Shown here one piece after another: positions 36,898 through 47,321 of a DNA stretch of 64,000 nt. Under the pieces are notes generated by a model. It worked only from the letters and a program-made list of their open reading frames with translations, searched no databases and was not told the origin of the DNA. Position numbers and translations under genes: made by a program. Each line of letters starts with the position of its first letter. Positions within the stretch are counted from its first letter, which is position 1. The DNA comes from Cryptomeria japonica (Eukaryota > Streptophyta > Pinopsida > Cupressales > Cupressaceae): NCBI RefSeq assembly GCF_030272615.1, contig NC_081410.1:259937533-260001532 (forward strand), in the 5' to 3' direction.

Positions 36898-37101
36898 GTA
36901 AGTGAATTTTTTGTTTTTGCATGATTTCAAATGATTGAATTGTTGTTCTTATTAGTTTTTGTCAATAGTATTGTGATTGTTTAATAGTTTGATTCCAAAA
37001 AAATAGTGATAAGATGCATATTTATGGTTATTTGTTTGTTTATGAATTTTTGTTTACATATACATGTAATATGATTCTATTTAGGACAACCAATATCAAC
37101 C

Positions 37102-40023
37102 ATGGGAAAAAACAAGCGAGAAATGATGGAACAATGAGAGGCTCAAAAGGAAAGACAAAGGCAGTGTATTAAAGAAATTGTGTGACATAAGAACAATGGG
37201 AGAAGAAGGTATGTCATCCTCAACATCTCAATTCAATTTACCAAACAAATATAATGCACCTAATGCAATTGAAGAAGAGACATTTGATTTACCGTTTGAA
37301 CCTAATGCAATTGAAGAAGATAGCGCATTGAATAATCAATTAAATGATGAACATATTACACATTCTCTACTTGATGAATTGAATGTACATAATGCATCGA
37401 TGTTAACACCTAGAATCATTCATAGGAAACCAAAGTATCTAATTGACATTGATGAGAATATATTAAAGTCAATGCCCAATAAAATGAATGAACGAATGTG
37501 TAGGAGAATGGTTAAAAGAATATGGTAAATTTATTTTAATAACTTAAATCGAACCACAAGATGTCAATTAATTGTTCAAATGATTTAAAATTTGAATTTT
37601 AGAGAGACAATAAAAATTCTAGGCCTAAGATCATCTGAAAGTAACAGTGAAAGATCTATTGTGAGAAATCTATTTGATGCATATCAAGCTATTGGTTCAA
37701 AATCACGTACTAAAGATTCTAATGCTACTGGACGTGTCATTACATCAACCATAATGAGAAAGAAAATAAAAAAGGATCATTTGATAAGCAAAAGAAGTAA
37801 GTCATTAAACTTTAGTAGAGCAACATTAAGTAAAGCATTAAAGAGGTGGGAAAAAATAGAGGAACCGAACAATAATTCTCTTTGGGCATTCTCGGGTAGA
37901 CTACCATGCAAAGACAAGGTTGTTGTTGATGCACTAAAAACATTAATTAAATTTTTTTGGCATGACAACACAAGAGTTTTGCCCAACTAAAGAGATGTTG
38001 TTAGAAGGTGAATTGGGTCTACAAATCATGAGCCACATGCCAAACACTATTTGGATATGACTCAAACTAAAATTTATGAAAGATTCCTTCAAAAGTTTCC
38101 TCAAATAAGAATTTCTCAAAGATTTTTTGAAATGGCAAAACCTTTTTATATTAAGATTAATCATGTACGCACCACATGTTGTGATAGGATGCATATTGAA
38201 TTTTCCATGCATTATGATATTTTTCGTCATATTTGTTCTACTTTGCACACTAATGATGTTTTGCATGAATGTAATATACAAGCACCTCCTAAGTCGGTAA
38301 GAGAATTTATTTCAAGTGTACTATGTAATAGACATGATGGTTGCATTTATTATAAGATGCCTTGTTTGGAAGGTTCTTGTGCTATATGTGGTGGTTTGCA
38401 ACGTTTACCAAGATGCGTACATATGGAGAGCACACATGAAATTGGTACGAAACTAGTTTCTTTCGGAAAATAAAAGATAGTCACATATGGAGTTAAAGAT
38501 GGAAAAGATTTGAAGAGATGTGAGCTAGTGAAACATGATATATGTGTAGCTCAATTTATGAAAATGTTTCAAGAGAAACTAGTTTAAGAGTACATAATGC
38601 ATACACATAGAGCTCGAGGGTTAGATGAGCAATTCAAGTTATGTAAGGACACATTTCCTCTTGGCACCATTGTCTCTATTGTTTATTTAGCTGAAAATTA
38701 TACACTACAACCTCAAAATGAAGTGCAATACATGTATTATCACTCTACACAAGTTTCTATTTTTGTACACATAGCATTCATGCATGTAGATGATAGCATA
38801 AAGGAGGATAGAAAGGTTGTAAGAGAGTATCACTTCTACATAAATGATGATTGTACTCATTCATCAGAGTTTGTACAAGGATGATTTAAAGTTTTCTATG
38901 ATAGTTTAAGGGAAAGGAACATATGATACAACTGACACTTAATATGGTCAGATAATTGCACCGCACAATTCAAGAATGCAAGGATGTTTTATTGGTTGAC
39001 AAGGATGCATATGACAAGTGGTGTACAACATTTTTGGAATTTCACTAAGGCTAGACATGGTAAGGGAGAGCACGATGGTGCAGGAGCATGTGTGAAAAGA
39101 GCCCTAGCTAGGGAAGAATTGAAGTACGAAGGTGGTGCTGAGTTGATAGATGGAGAAACAATTGTGCGATGGTGTAAGTCTACGATGGGTCTAGGTAATC
39201 TAGGTATGTCAATGGTTCGTAGATATTTTTGGTTGATCACTGAATCTAACATTGAAAACTATCTAGATTGTTGTACAGTTGCCAGATCGAGTGACATGCA
39301 CTCATTTATGAGTTCAAATTCAAGTTCACTGATAATTTATACGAGACAAATGGTATGTTTTTTCTTGTCATGCATGTATTGTTTGTGGGAAGAATGTGAA
39401 TCACAAGAGTGGGTTGACAAATGGTCTTGTAGAACGTTGGTTCCCATTGATTCATATCAAATTCCCAAAGCACTACAATTGAGCCAGATGGAGACATCAG
39501 TGGATTTTGACCATGTATCCGACCTAGTGGATTCTGGTGATTTTTTGAGTTAATTTTTTTGCAAGTATTCTTTTTGGTTCATTTTGTTGTACATCATACT
39601 TTATTTTTGGTATTAATTAACACTTTATAAAATGTAGGTCATGTGTATGCAGTTGTTGCAGAAGAGAACAATGAAGAAGGAACATATTACTATTTGTGTC
39701 TTTGTGTTGAGCCTAAAAGAAAATTGACAACCACAATCATTGATGGAGAGGGTATTGAGTACCCAATAGAGTCTGTTGTCATGATGAGAACATGGCTTCA
39801 GAGATACCCTATCAAGAATTCTGATGTTTGGTTGTTCGAGGACTTTGAAACACACAGGCATATTCTTCATTTCTCTAACCTTGTTGTTGCAACAAATATT
39901 CATTTGATGAAGTATCGTGGTAGACCTCATAACAAGATTTTATGGAAAGTTCGTGAATCTGACCACGAGGCAATACTTGACACAATACAGGTTAGAGTCG
40001 ATCCTGAAGGCTCACTTGATTGA
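37102..40023 (+). pseudogene. Transposon D transposase-like gene, decayed, three coding exons
   Basis: One protein of about 900 residues is readable. Exon 1 is 37102-37524, with a frameshift near 37178. An intron of about 78 bp ends at TTTTAG (37602). Exon 2 is about 37603-39536, intron GT...AG 39537-39637, and exon 3 is 39638-40023. The N-terminus is basic (KNKREMM). Mid-protein there is a Cys-rich block (C-x2-C-GGLQRLPR-C, about 38380-38410). Candidate catalytic acids: E of AENY (38693), D of IWSDNCTAQFKNA (38951) and D of RHGKGEHDGAGACVKRA (39074). The order and spacing recall an RNase H-like DDE/D transposase family in many eukaryotes. Stops: TGA 37135, TAA 37988, TGA 38009, TAA 38471, TAA 38585, TGA 38882, TGA 38924, TGA 38933. 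All fit C-to-T changes at CGA or CAA codons. It would cut and join the GGGTA ends. Confidence 0.75.
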
Positions 40024-40079
40024 TTCTACGGTTCAGAGTAGAATGATTTTGAAAATTTTGTATAAATCGTCAACGAATT

Positions 40080-40430
40080 GTTCTATATTCATTTTTTGTA
40101 TATATAAATGCCCATGAGCTGATTTTTACATGTTTAGGGGCATAATTTTGTATAGTTAAATGGCAATGAGCTGATTTGTACATATGTACATGCCAAATTT
40201 TGTATATTAAAATGGCGATGAGCTGAATCGTACATATTGTAATGCCAAATTTTGTATAAAAGCCCATGAGATGATTTGTATATTAAAATGGCGATGAGTT
40301 GAATAGCACATATTGTAATGCCAAATTTTGTATAAAAGCCCATGAGATGATTTGTAAGACATTTTTTTGTATAATCAAATAGCCAAGAGCTGATTTGACC
40401 ATATTTAGAGGCAAATTTTTGAATAATATG
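40080..40430. repeat. Tandem repeats after the D transposase-like gene
   Basis: Repeated AATTTTGTATA...AATGGC(A/G)ATGAG(C/T)TGA units of about 55-80 bp, five to six copies, start 60 bp after the stop codon and probably form the 3' untranslated region. The small minus-strand frames across them reflect the repeat. Confidence 0.7.
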
Positions 40431-40664
40431 TGACAATGTTTTGTGACTATTTTGTGTGTCAATGTTTTGTGACTATGTTTTGAGTATATGTTATGTGTCC
40501 CTGGTCAATCATGAGAATTCCTGATTCTTGTATAATCATGGAGAATTATTTTAGTCATTATTGGGTCATAGGTGTCATAGATTGAGACTAGATACAATTT
40601 GAGCAAAAATTGTCATTGTTGTCAAAAAAATTGTCAAAAAAGTTATCAAGCAACTTCTACATTG

Positions 40665-42960
40665 CGTTGGTAGGGTATGACACTCGATGTTCCGGTACTT
40701 TGGGATGCATGACAGGGGCATGCCTATCATAAAAATGCCCACTTGGACGCGCTCGTGACATTGATTTGTGCACACGACGAACCAAATCAATTCTAGCCAA
40801 TCCTGCAACTTTGCATTGCATGCAACTAACGACTTTTGCAGCAAGCAAAAAAATGCTACCAATCAAAAATGGCTCTGAGTCATCAAAAATTGAGAGAGGA
40901 CATTGTAGAGGAGCCTCACGCAACCCCACAGGTTCAAACGAATCGACCATATGTGTTCTGGATTGGAAGAAACAGTCCGTCAAATTTTGACAATTCTTTG
41001 AACTCATGACACTTGAGAGATTGCCCCGGTATGGTATGTCTCTTGACATTCCAATGATTTGGGATGCATGACAGGGGCATTCCTAGCATAAACCTTCCCA
41101 CCCGGATGTTCTTGTGACATCGATTTGTGCACACGATGAACCAAATCAATTCTAAGCAATCCTGCAACTTTGCATTGCATGCAACTGACGGTTTTTGCAA
41201 CAAGCAAAAAAATGCTACCAATCGAAAATAGCTCCGAGTCGTCAAAAACTGAGAGAGGACATTGTAGAGGAGCCTCACATGACCCCACGGGTTTAAAAAG
41301 ATCAACCAAATGTGTCCTCGATTGGAAGAAATAGTCTGTCAAATTTGGACAGTTTTTTGGACTCATGACACTTGAGAGATCGCCCCGGTACGATATGACT
41401 CTCGACATTCCGACACTTTGGGATGCACAAAAGGGGCATACCTAGCATAAAATTTCCCACCCAGATGTGCTCGCGATGCCGGTTTGTGTGCACGATGAAC
41501 CGAATCAATTCTAGCCAATCTGGCAACTTTGCATTGCATGCAACTGATGGTTTTTGCAGCAGGCAAAAAAATGCTACCAATCAAAAATGGCTCCGAGTCA
41601 TAAAAAACTGAGAGAGGAAATTGTAGAGGAGCCTCATGTGACCCCATAGATTCAAACAGATTGACCATATGTGTCCTCGATTAGAAGAAATAGTCCGTCA
41701 AATTTTGACAATTTTTTGGACTCATGACACTTGAGAGATTGCCCTGGTACGGTATGACTCTCGACGTTCTGACACTTTGTGATGAACAAAAGGGGCATGC
41801 CTAGTGTAAACCTACCCACCTAGACATGCTCGTGATGTCAGTTTGTGCACATGACGAACCGAATCAATTCTATCCAATCTGGCAACTTTGCATTGCATGC
41901 AACTGACGGTTTTTGCAGGAGGTAAAAAAATGCTACCAATTGAAAATGGCTCCGACTCATCAAAAAATAAGACATGCCATTGTAGAGGATCCTCACATGA
42001 CCCCATGGGTTCAAACGGATTGACCATATGTGTCCTGGATTTGAAGAAAAAGTCCATCAAATTTTGATAATTTTTTGGACTCAGGCAACTTGAGAGATCA
42101 CATCGGTATGGTATGAATCTCGATGTTTTGATGCTTTGGGATGCACAACAGGGGCATTCCTAGCCTAAACCTAACCACACAAACATGCTCGTGACATCGG
42201 TTTGTGCACACGATGAACCAAATCAATTCTAGCCAATCTGGCAACTTTGCATTGCATGCAATTGACGGTTTTTGCAGTAGGCAAATAAATGCTAGCAATC
42301 AAAAATAGCTCTGACTCATCAAAAAATGAGACAAGACATTGTAGAGGAGCCTCATGTAACCCTACGGGTTCAAACAGATCGACCATATGTGTCCTGGATT
42401 TGAAGAAACAGTGCGTCAAATTTTGACAATTTTTTGGACTCAGGGCATTTGAAAGATCGCACCGGTACAGTATGACTCTTGACATTCCGATGCTTTGGGA
42501 TGCATGATAGGGGAATGCCTAGCATAAAACTACCCACCCAGATGTGCTCGCAATGTCAATTTGTGCACACGACGAACCGAATCAATTCTATCCAATCTGG
42601 CAACTTTGCATTGCATGCAACTGACAGTCATTGCAGCAGGTGAAAAAATGCTACCAATTGAAAATAGCTCTGACTCGTCAAAAAATAAGATAGACCATTA
42701 TAGAGGATCCTCACATGACCCCACAAGTTCAAACGGATCGACCATATGTGTCCTGGATTTGAAGAAATAGTCCGTCAAATTTTGACAAAAATTTTTGGAC
42801 TCAGGGAACTTGAGAGATCGCACCAGTATGGTATGAATCTCGATGTTCTGGCACTTTGGGATGCACGATAGGGGCATGCCTAACATAAAATTGCCCACCC
42901 GGATGTGCTCGTGGCGTTGTTTTGTGCACATGATGAACAAAATTTGAACATTGTGAGCGT
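40665..42960. repeat. 359-bp tandem array, about 6.4 copies, in D
   Basis: The block GGGGCATGCCTA...AAATGCCCACCC recurs at about 40719, 41079, 41439, 41799, 42156, 42513 and 42876, giving a period near 359 bp. Each unit also carries TTGCATTGCATGCAACTGACGG. Units differ by substitutions and small indels. Each leaves 90-134 codons open on the minus strand, but the period is not a multiple of three, so no frame passes through the array; a repeat protein is unlikely. Confidence 0.9.
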
Positions 42961-42989
42961 GAGGGTGCTCTCGCACCAAACACATATTG

Positions 42990-43310
42990 TTGTTTATATT
43001 CATATTGTCGATTTTTGTTGTTTATATTCATATTGTTGATTACATATGCAAATATTCATTTAAATTTATAAAAGGGAAGCCACCAAATACAACAAATACA
43101 CAATAATTAATTGAATACAAGGAGTTTTTTAGGGTCAATTCAACATTTTAGAAATTTTATCAAATCATATTCCACGATTGCAATGTTTTATATCATATAT
43201 TTTTGTTGTTTAAATTCATATTGTTGATTACATATGCAAATATTCATTTAAATTTATAAAAGGACAACCACAAAATACAATGAATACAAAATAATGAATT
43301 CAATACACAT
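42990..43310. repeat. Direct repeat of about 110 bp in D
   Basis: TTGTTGTTTATATTCATATTG...AATTTATAAAAGG occurs at 43010-43120 and again at 43198-43310. It lies between the tandem array and the end of the minus-strand gene, possibly in its 3' untranslated region. Confidence 0.75.
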
Positions 43311-43481
43311 TTATTGGATCAAATATCGATATTTATTTATATAAAAAAAGTCATGTCTGCCAAGTCAATACAAGTATTATAAAAATATGGCATATGCCAT
43401 GTCCAAATCGATATACAATAAAAATGTAGAATATATCTACATGTATTGGTCATTTTATGACCAAACTAACACTATATGATC

Positions 43482-46058
43482 CTAAACTTGTGGTGGATCA
43501 TCAAAATCAAGCCTCTTCGATGCAGTACGTGGCTCTGTAGATGGTTGCAAAACCACAATTCAAAAGCCAAGTTAGAATTCTTTTGTAGAAAATAGTTCAC
43601 AATTAACAACATAACCATGCATTTAACTTTAATTCCTTTGCAATTGAAATGTATATTACCTCATCAGTTGATCTAGTTGCTAATGTCTTCACTCTCCTCT
43701 CCTTGTCACTCTTAGGAGTTTTCTTGAAGACATACTTAAATGGAACCACATTATGACCGTGCCGCGAAGGGGTCTATTGTAGATTAAATGTACAATTAAT
43801 ACAATGTACTAACATAAATATATAAAAAACACTTAAAAGCTATAATATAGAGAACAATGATGTACATGTGCCCGAGATGCTTCTCCAATGGACTAAGGAT
43901 GGCTCACCATCGATGTAGAAACTGTCGCTATTACCTATACAAAAAATGTTCAAAGATTAAATACAATTAATATAATGATAAGTATTGAAGGTTAAAAACA
44001 ATTAATTTTACATATCAAACAAAAGTTTACCAGATCCTGAGATGCTTCTCCAGTGCAAGGAGGAGGGTTCGCCATTTATGAAATAGGTATGGATATTTCC
44101 TGTATGAAAAAAATATAAGATTATAATATATCACAAGTTCACATGTACGCGTGCATATAATCATGAAATAAAGAAAATAAAGTAGAGATACATACCTCTG
44201 CCCTCTCTTGATCCACAGGCGAATCAGGTGCATTCAACAAATCCACATATCTCAATGGCCGCTGTAAATGTAAAATAGACAAAAAACACTAATCGATCTA
44301 CAAACCCCAACTAATACTTGATTTCAACATTTTCAAACAATTGTACAACTAAAAATGTGTACAATTACCTTCTTCCTACATTTTGGCATCTTCGAGGAAT
44401 CCTTTTTCTTAGGACGAGCCCTAGATGCGGAGGGGGTACCCTAAAAAACAAAATTAACATGAGATATTAGTACAGATAATAAATTAAACATAATTTTAAA
44501 AATCTAAAATGAAATGACTTGCATATTCCATCAAACAATACATAAAAAGGGTTGTACAAAATGTGATACCATATCGCCTTGTAGGCCAAAATCGATCGCT
44601 AAGAGCGTGATGTCATCAATCTGGGACATTTCATCCCCTGTCAACACCTACAAACCCAAAATTGGACCAAGCATAAAGATAGTTAGTATATATTGTATTT
44701 TTTTTAATTCAAAGTGTACTATTCTATTTTAACATGTTACAAAATTTATACCTCGAGCATGGAAATTGCAGCTATAGTAACTGGGGGAGGAGTATGGGAT
44801 ACCGCTACTACATCCTGAAATGCATATTATTTGTGTGAATTTAAATTGATGTATAAATGAAAATTCATTTATGTAATCACAAATTTAAAGTGACTGATAA
44901 ATAAAATGCTATGAATTCAAATCAACACACTTGTGTCTGTGGCTCATGGGCAAACACCATGTCCATCAACTCATCTGTCAGCGCGAAATCCTCAACTGTG
45001 TGGGCCCAACATTTACTCCCACAAATTGTGCACAGATGAGATGAGGATCCATCTGCACCGGCTGCATCATCTATCCCCGAGCATATCCCCAAGCAACTGA
45101 CACACATATGCTGGATGGGCTCTCTATCACCACCTAATGGCTCATCATCTAATACAATAGGGTGTGCTAATGATGTCCCATGCTGGATGATGGCACCAGT
45201 CAATGTTGTGGCCGCCTGAAGAGTCTGTAGCTCCATCGACTCTTTTAGCTCTACTGGGACAACCTGATGCACCTTGGGTTTGGGTGCTAAGAGGCAGTGA
45301 CTCTCCACGAGTAATCACCTACGGGCTCTAGGTCTATCTTGGGCAGAGCCACCACCTCTACCATGGAACTCTCTAATGTCAAAATAGTTTGGACGCACAT
45401 TGGGCACAAACTCACTATATACTTTTCTCAAAGAATATAATGGTACCTCATAATTATTACAAGGTAGATCATCAAAGACCATCCACCACCTCTGCCAAAA
45501 AAGATTCTTCATCTGCACATTGGTACACCAATGTATGAGAAACCTCTTTGCATTAAGAGGTAATGACTGACCAGTTTTGGGATCAATGAAAAGGGAACAT
45601 ATTTGTTGTTTAGTAATATTTTTATTTTTTACTCCATCGTATGATAGCCCATCGACATAGAATTGACGACACCTATCCATAAAGCTTCCCCATTTGGTAA
45701 TTTGTGTGGAAACAACTATGGCACCACTAGCTAATGTTTCTAGGCTAGTGGTGAGGGATTGATTCTAGACGTATTTTGTCCTAACTGATTAATAAATTGC
45801 TCCTATGTTTCGGGTGTGCGGTCAAAAGGAGGAATTGGGGGTTGTTCTTGTGTGTTTTCAAGAGGTGCATTTGGTTGCTCTTGTGGGTTTTCAAGAGGTG
45901 CATTTGGTTGTTCTTGTTCTAGATTAGAAGAATCTGGTTTTTGAAACAAAAAATGAAAAAAACCTAATCAAAATTAATGAAATTAAATTCAAAATGTAAA
46001 ACAAATTGAACAAACGAGAAAGAAAGACAAAAATAAAGAAAAACTAACCTTGATCCAT
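43482..46058 (-). pseudogene. Second gene of transposon D: eight or more exons, unknown function
   Basis: ATG at 46058. Exons by GT/AG ends: 46058-46049, 45933-44931, 44814-44752, 44647-44570, 44440-44369, 44261-44196, 43773-43660, 43532-43482 (TAG stop). From exon 2 on, introns are in phase 0 and all exons stay open, which chance would not give. It encodes about 485 residues: a Q/P/N/E repeat (two EQPNAPLEN units), a W-rich globular domain (TKWGSFMDRCRQFYVDG, FWQRWWMVFDDLP), a Cys cluster resembling a zinc ribbon (C-VS-C-LGI-C ... C-TI-C-GSK-C), and a basic tail (ARPKKKDSSK). Breaks: TAG 45803-45805, a frameshift near 45740, TGA 45315-45317. I do not recognise the family. Possible roles: DNA-binding partner of the transposase, or a captured host gene. 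Confidence 0.7.
43866..44099 (-). other. Two tandem 69-nt exon-like cassettes within the second D gene
   Basis: 44099-44031 and 43934-43866 each start after an AG, end before a GT, are 69 nt long and encode related peptides containing GEPS, then HWRSISG. Both are phase 1 at each side, whereas the flanking exons are phase 0. Included as they stand they would bring an early stop; skipped, the main frame is kept. They look like a duplicated cassette exon. Confidence 0.6.
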
Positions 46059-46184
46059 AGCTTGGAGGACAAATCTAGCACCTCGTTTGTGGTTTAGGAG
46101 AGGAAATGGAAAAAAAACGAAGTAAAAATGTGCTATTCACGGGTAAATGAGACCCAATTTTTTTTTTAAACTTTTTTTACCACA

Positions 46185-46400
46185 CACCGTGTACGCAGTT
46201 ATATTTGTATTATTAGCGCGTACACACTCATTTTCCTATGAGCAGTGCGTACGTCTTCATTTTCCTAGGCGTAGCGCGTACACGCTCATTTTCCTAAAAG
46301 CAGCGCATACACGCTATCTTCTCTAGGCTCGAGAAGAACAAACCTAAGCGCATACGCAAGAATTTCAAATTTTAAAACCGCGTACGCGCTGCTTGTTTTT
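46185..46400 (+). repeat. Right subterminal GCGTAC repeats of D
   Basis: About five units of period 29 bp, AGCGCGTACACGCTCATTTTCCTAA-like, between 46190 and 46330, plus GCGTACGCGCTGC at 46380-46392. They lie within 270 bp of the right end and upstream of the minus-strand gene, so they could act in transposition, transcription or both. Confidence 0.7.
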
Positions 46401-46418
46401 CCATGTTTTTTTTGGGTG

Positions 46419-46457
46419 GTGTCCACTTTTCTGACCACCATCTTTGTGGACATACCC
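46419..46457 (-). repeat. Right terminal inverted repeat of D
   Basis: The minus strand reads GGGTATGTCCACAAAGATGG and continues to GTGGACAC. Followed by target copy AAAA (46458-46461), after which B's LTR resumes. Confidence 0.9.
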
Positions 46458-47321
46458 AAAAGATGCGAGTATAGATTTTTCTAAGAAATACCATCGACTT
46501 GACTACACCAAGATGAATGATTTAATCTATATGAATGCAAGATTAACAAAACAAGCTAGATTAATCCAAAATGATATGAGATACATGATTGTATGCATGA
46601 TTAATATAATATGATAATTATGCTAGATGATTGAGATAAAATTTCCTATAGTAATGATGCTAAAACTATGAATGCAAGGGATCTTTATTACTCCAAAATG
46701 AGGGGTATTTATAGGAATTCCAAGGCCAAAGCTAAGGTGGCAGGAATTGACGGTCCAGTTTTGATTTGAAGATATCAAGGGCTAAGATTGGGGAAGTTGG
46801 AGAAGAGGTTGGAGGAAGGGACACTTGTCATCTTTGTGGTGACAAGTGTCAAGGAAACTTGCTCATGAGAGGGCAAGTGTCCAAGGGAGGAGACACGTGG
46901 TAAAAGTGCCATGTGTCTCAAGGGGAGAATATCCAACCCATAAGAGGTTAGGATAAAAGAGGTTAGGATGTGCAAGATAGGATAGGGTTAGTTAAACCCA
47001 GGATTAGATAGAATGAGTTATGTTAGAGGGTGGTTAGGTTAGGAGCCATGTGCTCATATTTGAATTTAGAAATTCAAATATTAGGAAAAGATAATTAATT
47101 TTAACAAATCATGATTTGATTTGTTTTAACTAATTATGATATTAGAAGAGTGAATTAAAATGGAGGGAGGATAGATTAATTAATCAAAGGGGAATTATTG
47201 AAATGAACTTAATGAATAAATCCTTAGATTTATTTATAAGTAGACTGAATGGCGAAATTAATCAAATTATTTACGAATTCAATTAACTATCTTCAGACAA
47301 TTTTTAGGTGTATACAGATAG

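Larger units (their letters stand above)
32706..46457 (+). mobile_element. Transposon D: 13.75 kb two-gene DNA transposon, Sola-like (tentative)
   Basis: The ends are inverted repeats: GGGTA...ACAAAGATGGTGGTCA on the left, and the same on the minus strand from 46457, with 24 of the first 26 bases equal. AAAA flanks both ends (32702-32705, 46458-46461) while uninterrupted relatives (19945-19948, 2376-2379) have it once, so the duplication is 4 bp. Inside are a plus-strand transposase-like gene (37102-40023) and a converging minus-strand gene (46058-43482), separated by a 359-bp tandem array. The 4-bp duplication excludes typical hAT (8), MULE (8-9), CACTA and Harbinger (3). Sola elements make 4-bp duplications, and the transposase-like motifs fit a widespread eukaryotic family I associate with Sola, but I cannot confirm this. 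500 bp are unknown (N). Confidence 0.88.
19824..47316 (-). mobile_element. Element B: complete Tat-like Ty3/gypsy element, 13.7 kb plus a nested DNA transposon
   Basis: Both LTRs, a perfect GATAG duplication (19819-19823 and 47317-47321), a PBS and a PPT are all present. The minus-strand order is gag, protease, reverse transcriptase with RNase H, a second RNase H, integrase: the Ty3/gypsy order. The second RNase H with the NTAKYEAL and GDSQL motifs, the very long leader and the long 3' region point to the Tat lineage. The upstream LTR is split by transposon D (32706-46457). Without D the element is about 13.7 kb. All coding parts carry stops or frameshifts, so it is non-functional. The LTRs look roughly 90-95% alike. 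Confidence 0.93.
32581..47316 (-). repeat. 5' LTR of element B, split by transposon D
   Basis: The two parts 32581-32705 and 46462-47316 (980 bp) rejoin exactly to match the other LTR at 19824-20824. The GATAG target copy follows at 47317. Gag and leader lie directly downstream on the minus strand. Confidence 0.92.

Noticed and set aside
40665-42960. CRISPR-like or rDNA spacer array
   Set aside because: Units of 359 bp are adjacent without spacers, in a plant transposon, with no rRNA sequence near.
40575-43031. A tandem-repeat protein on the minus strand
   Set aside because: The 359-bp period shifts the frame in each unit, so no product can run through; each open piece simply repeats.
32706-46457. 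Harbinger, hAT, MULE or CACTA as the class of D
   Set aside because: The duplication is 4 bp and the ends are GGGTA; these classes give 3, 8, 8-9 and 3 bp, and CACTA ends differ.
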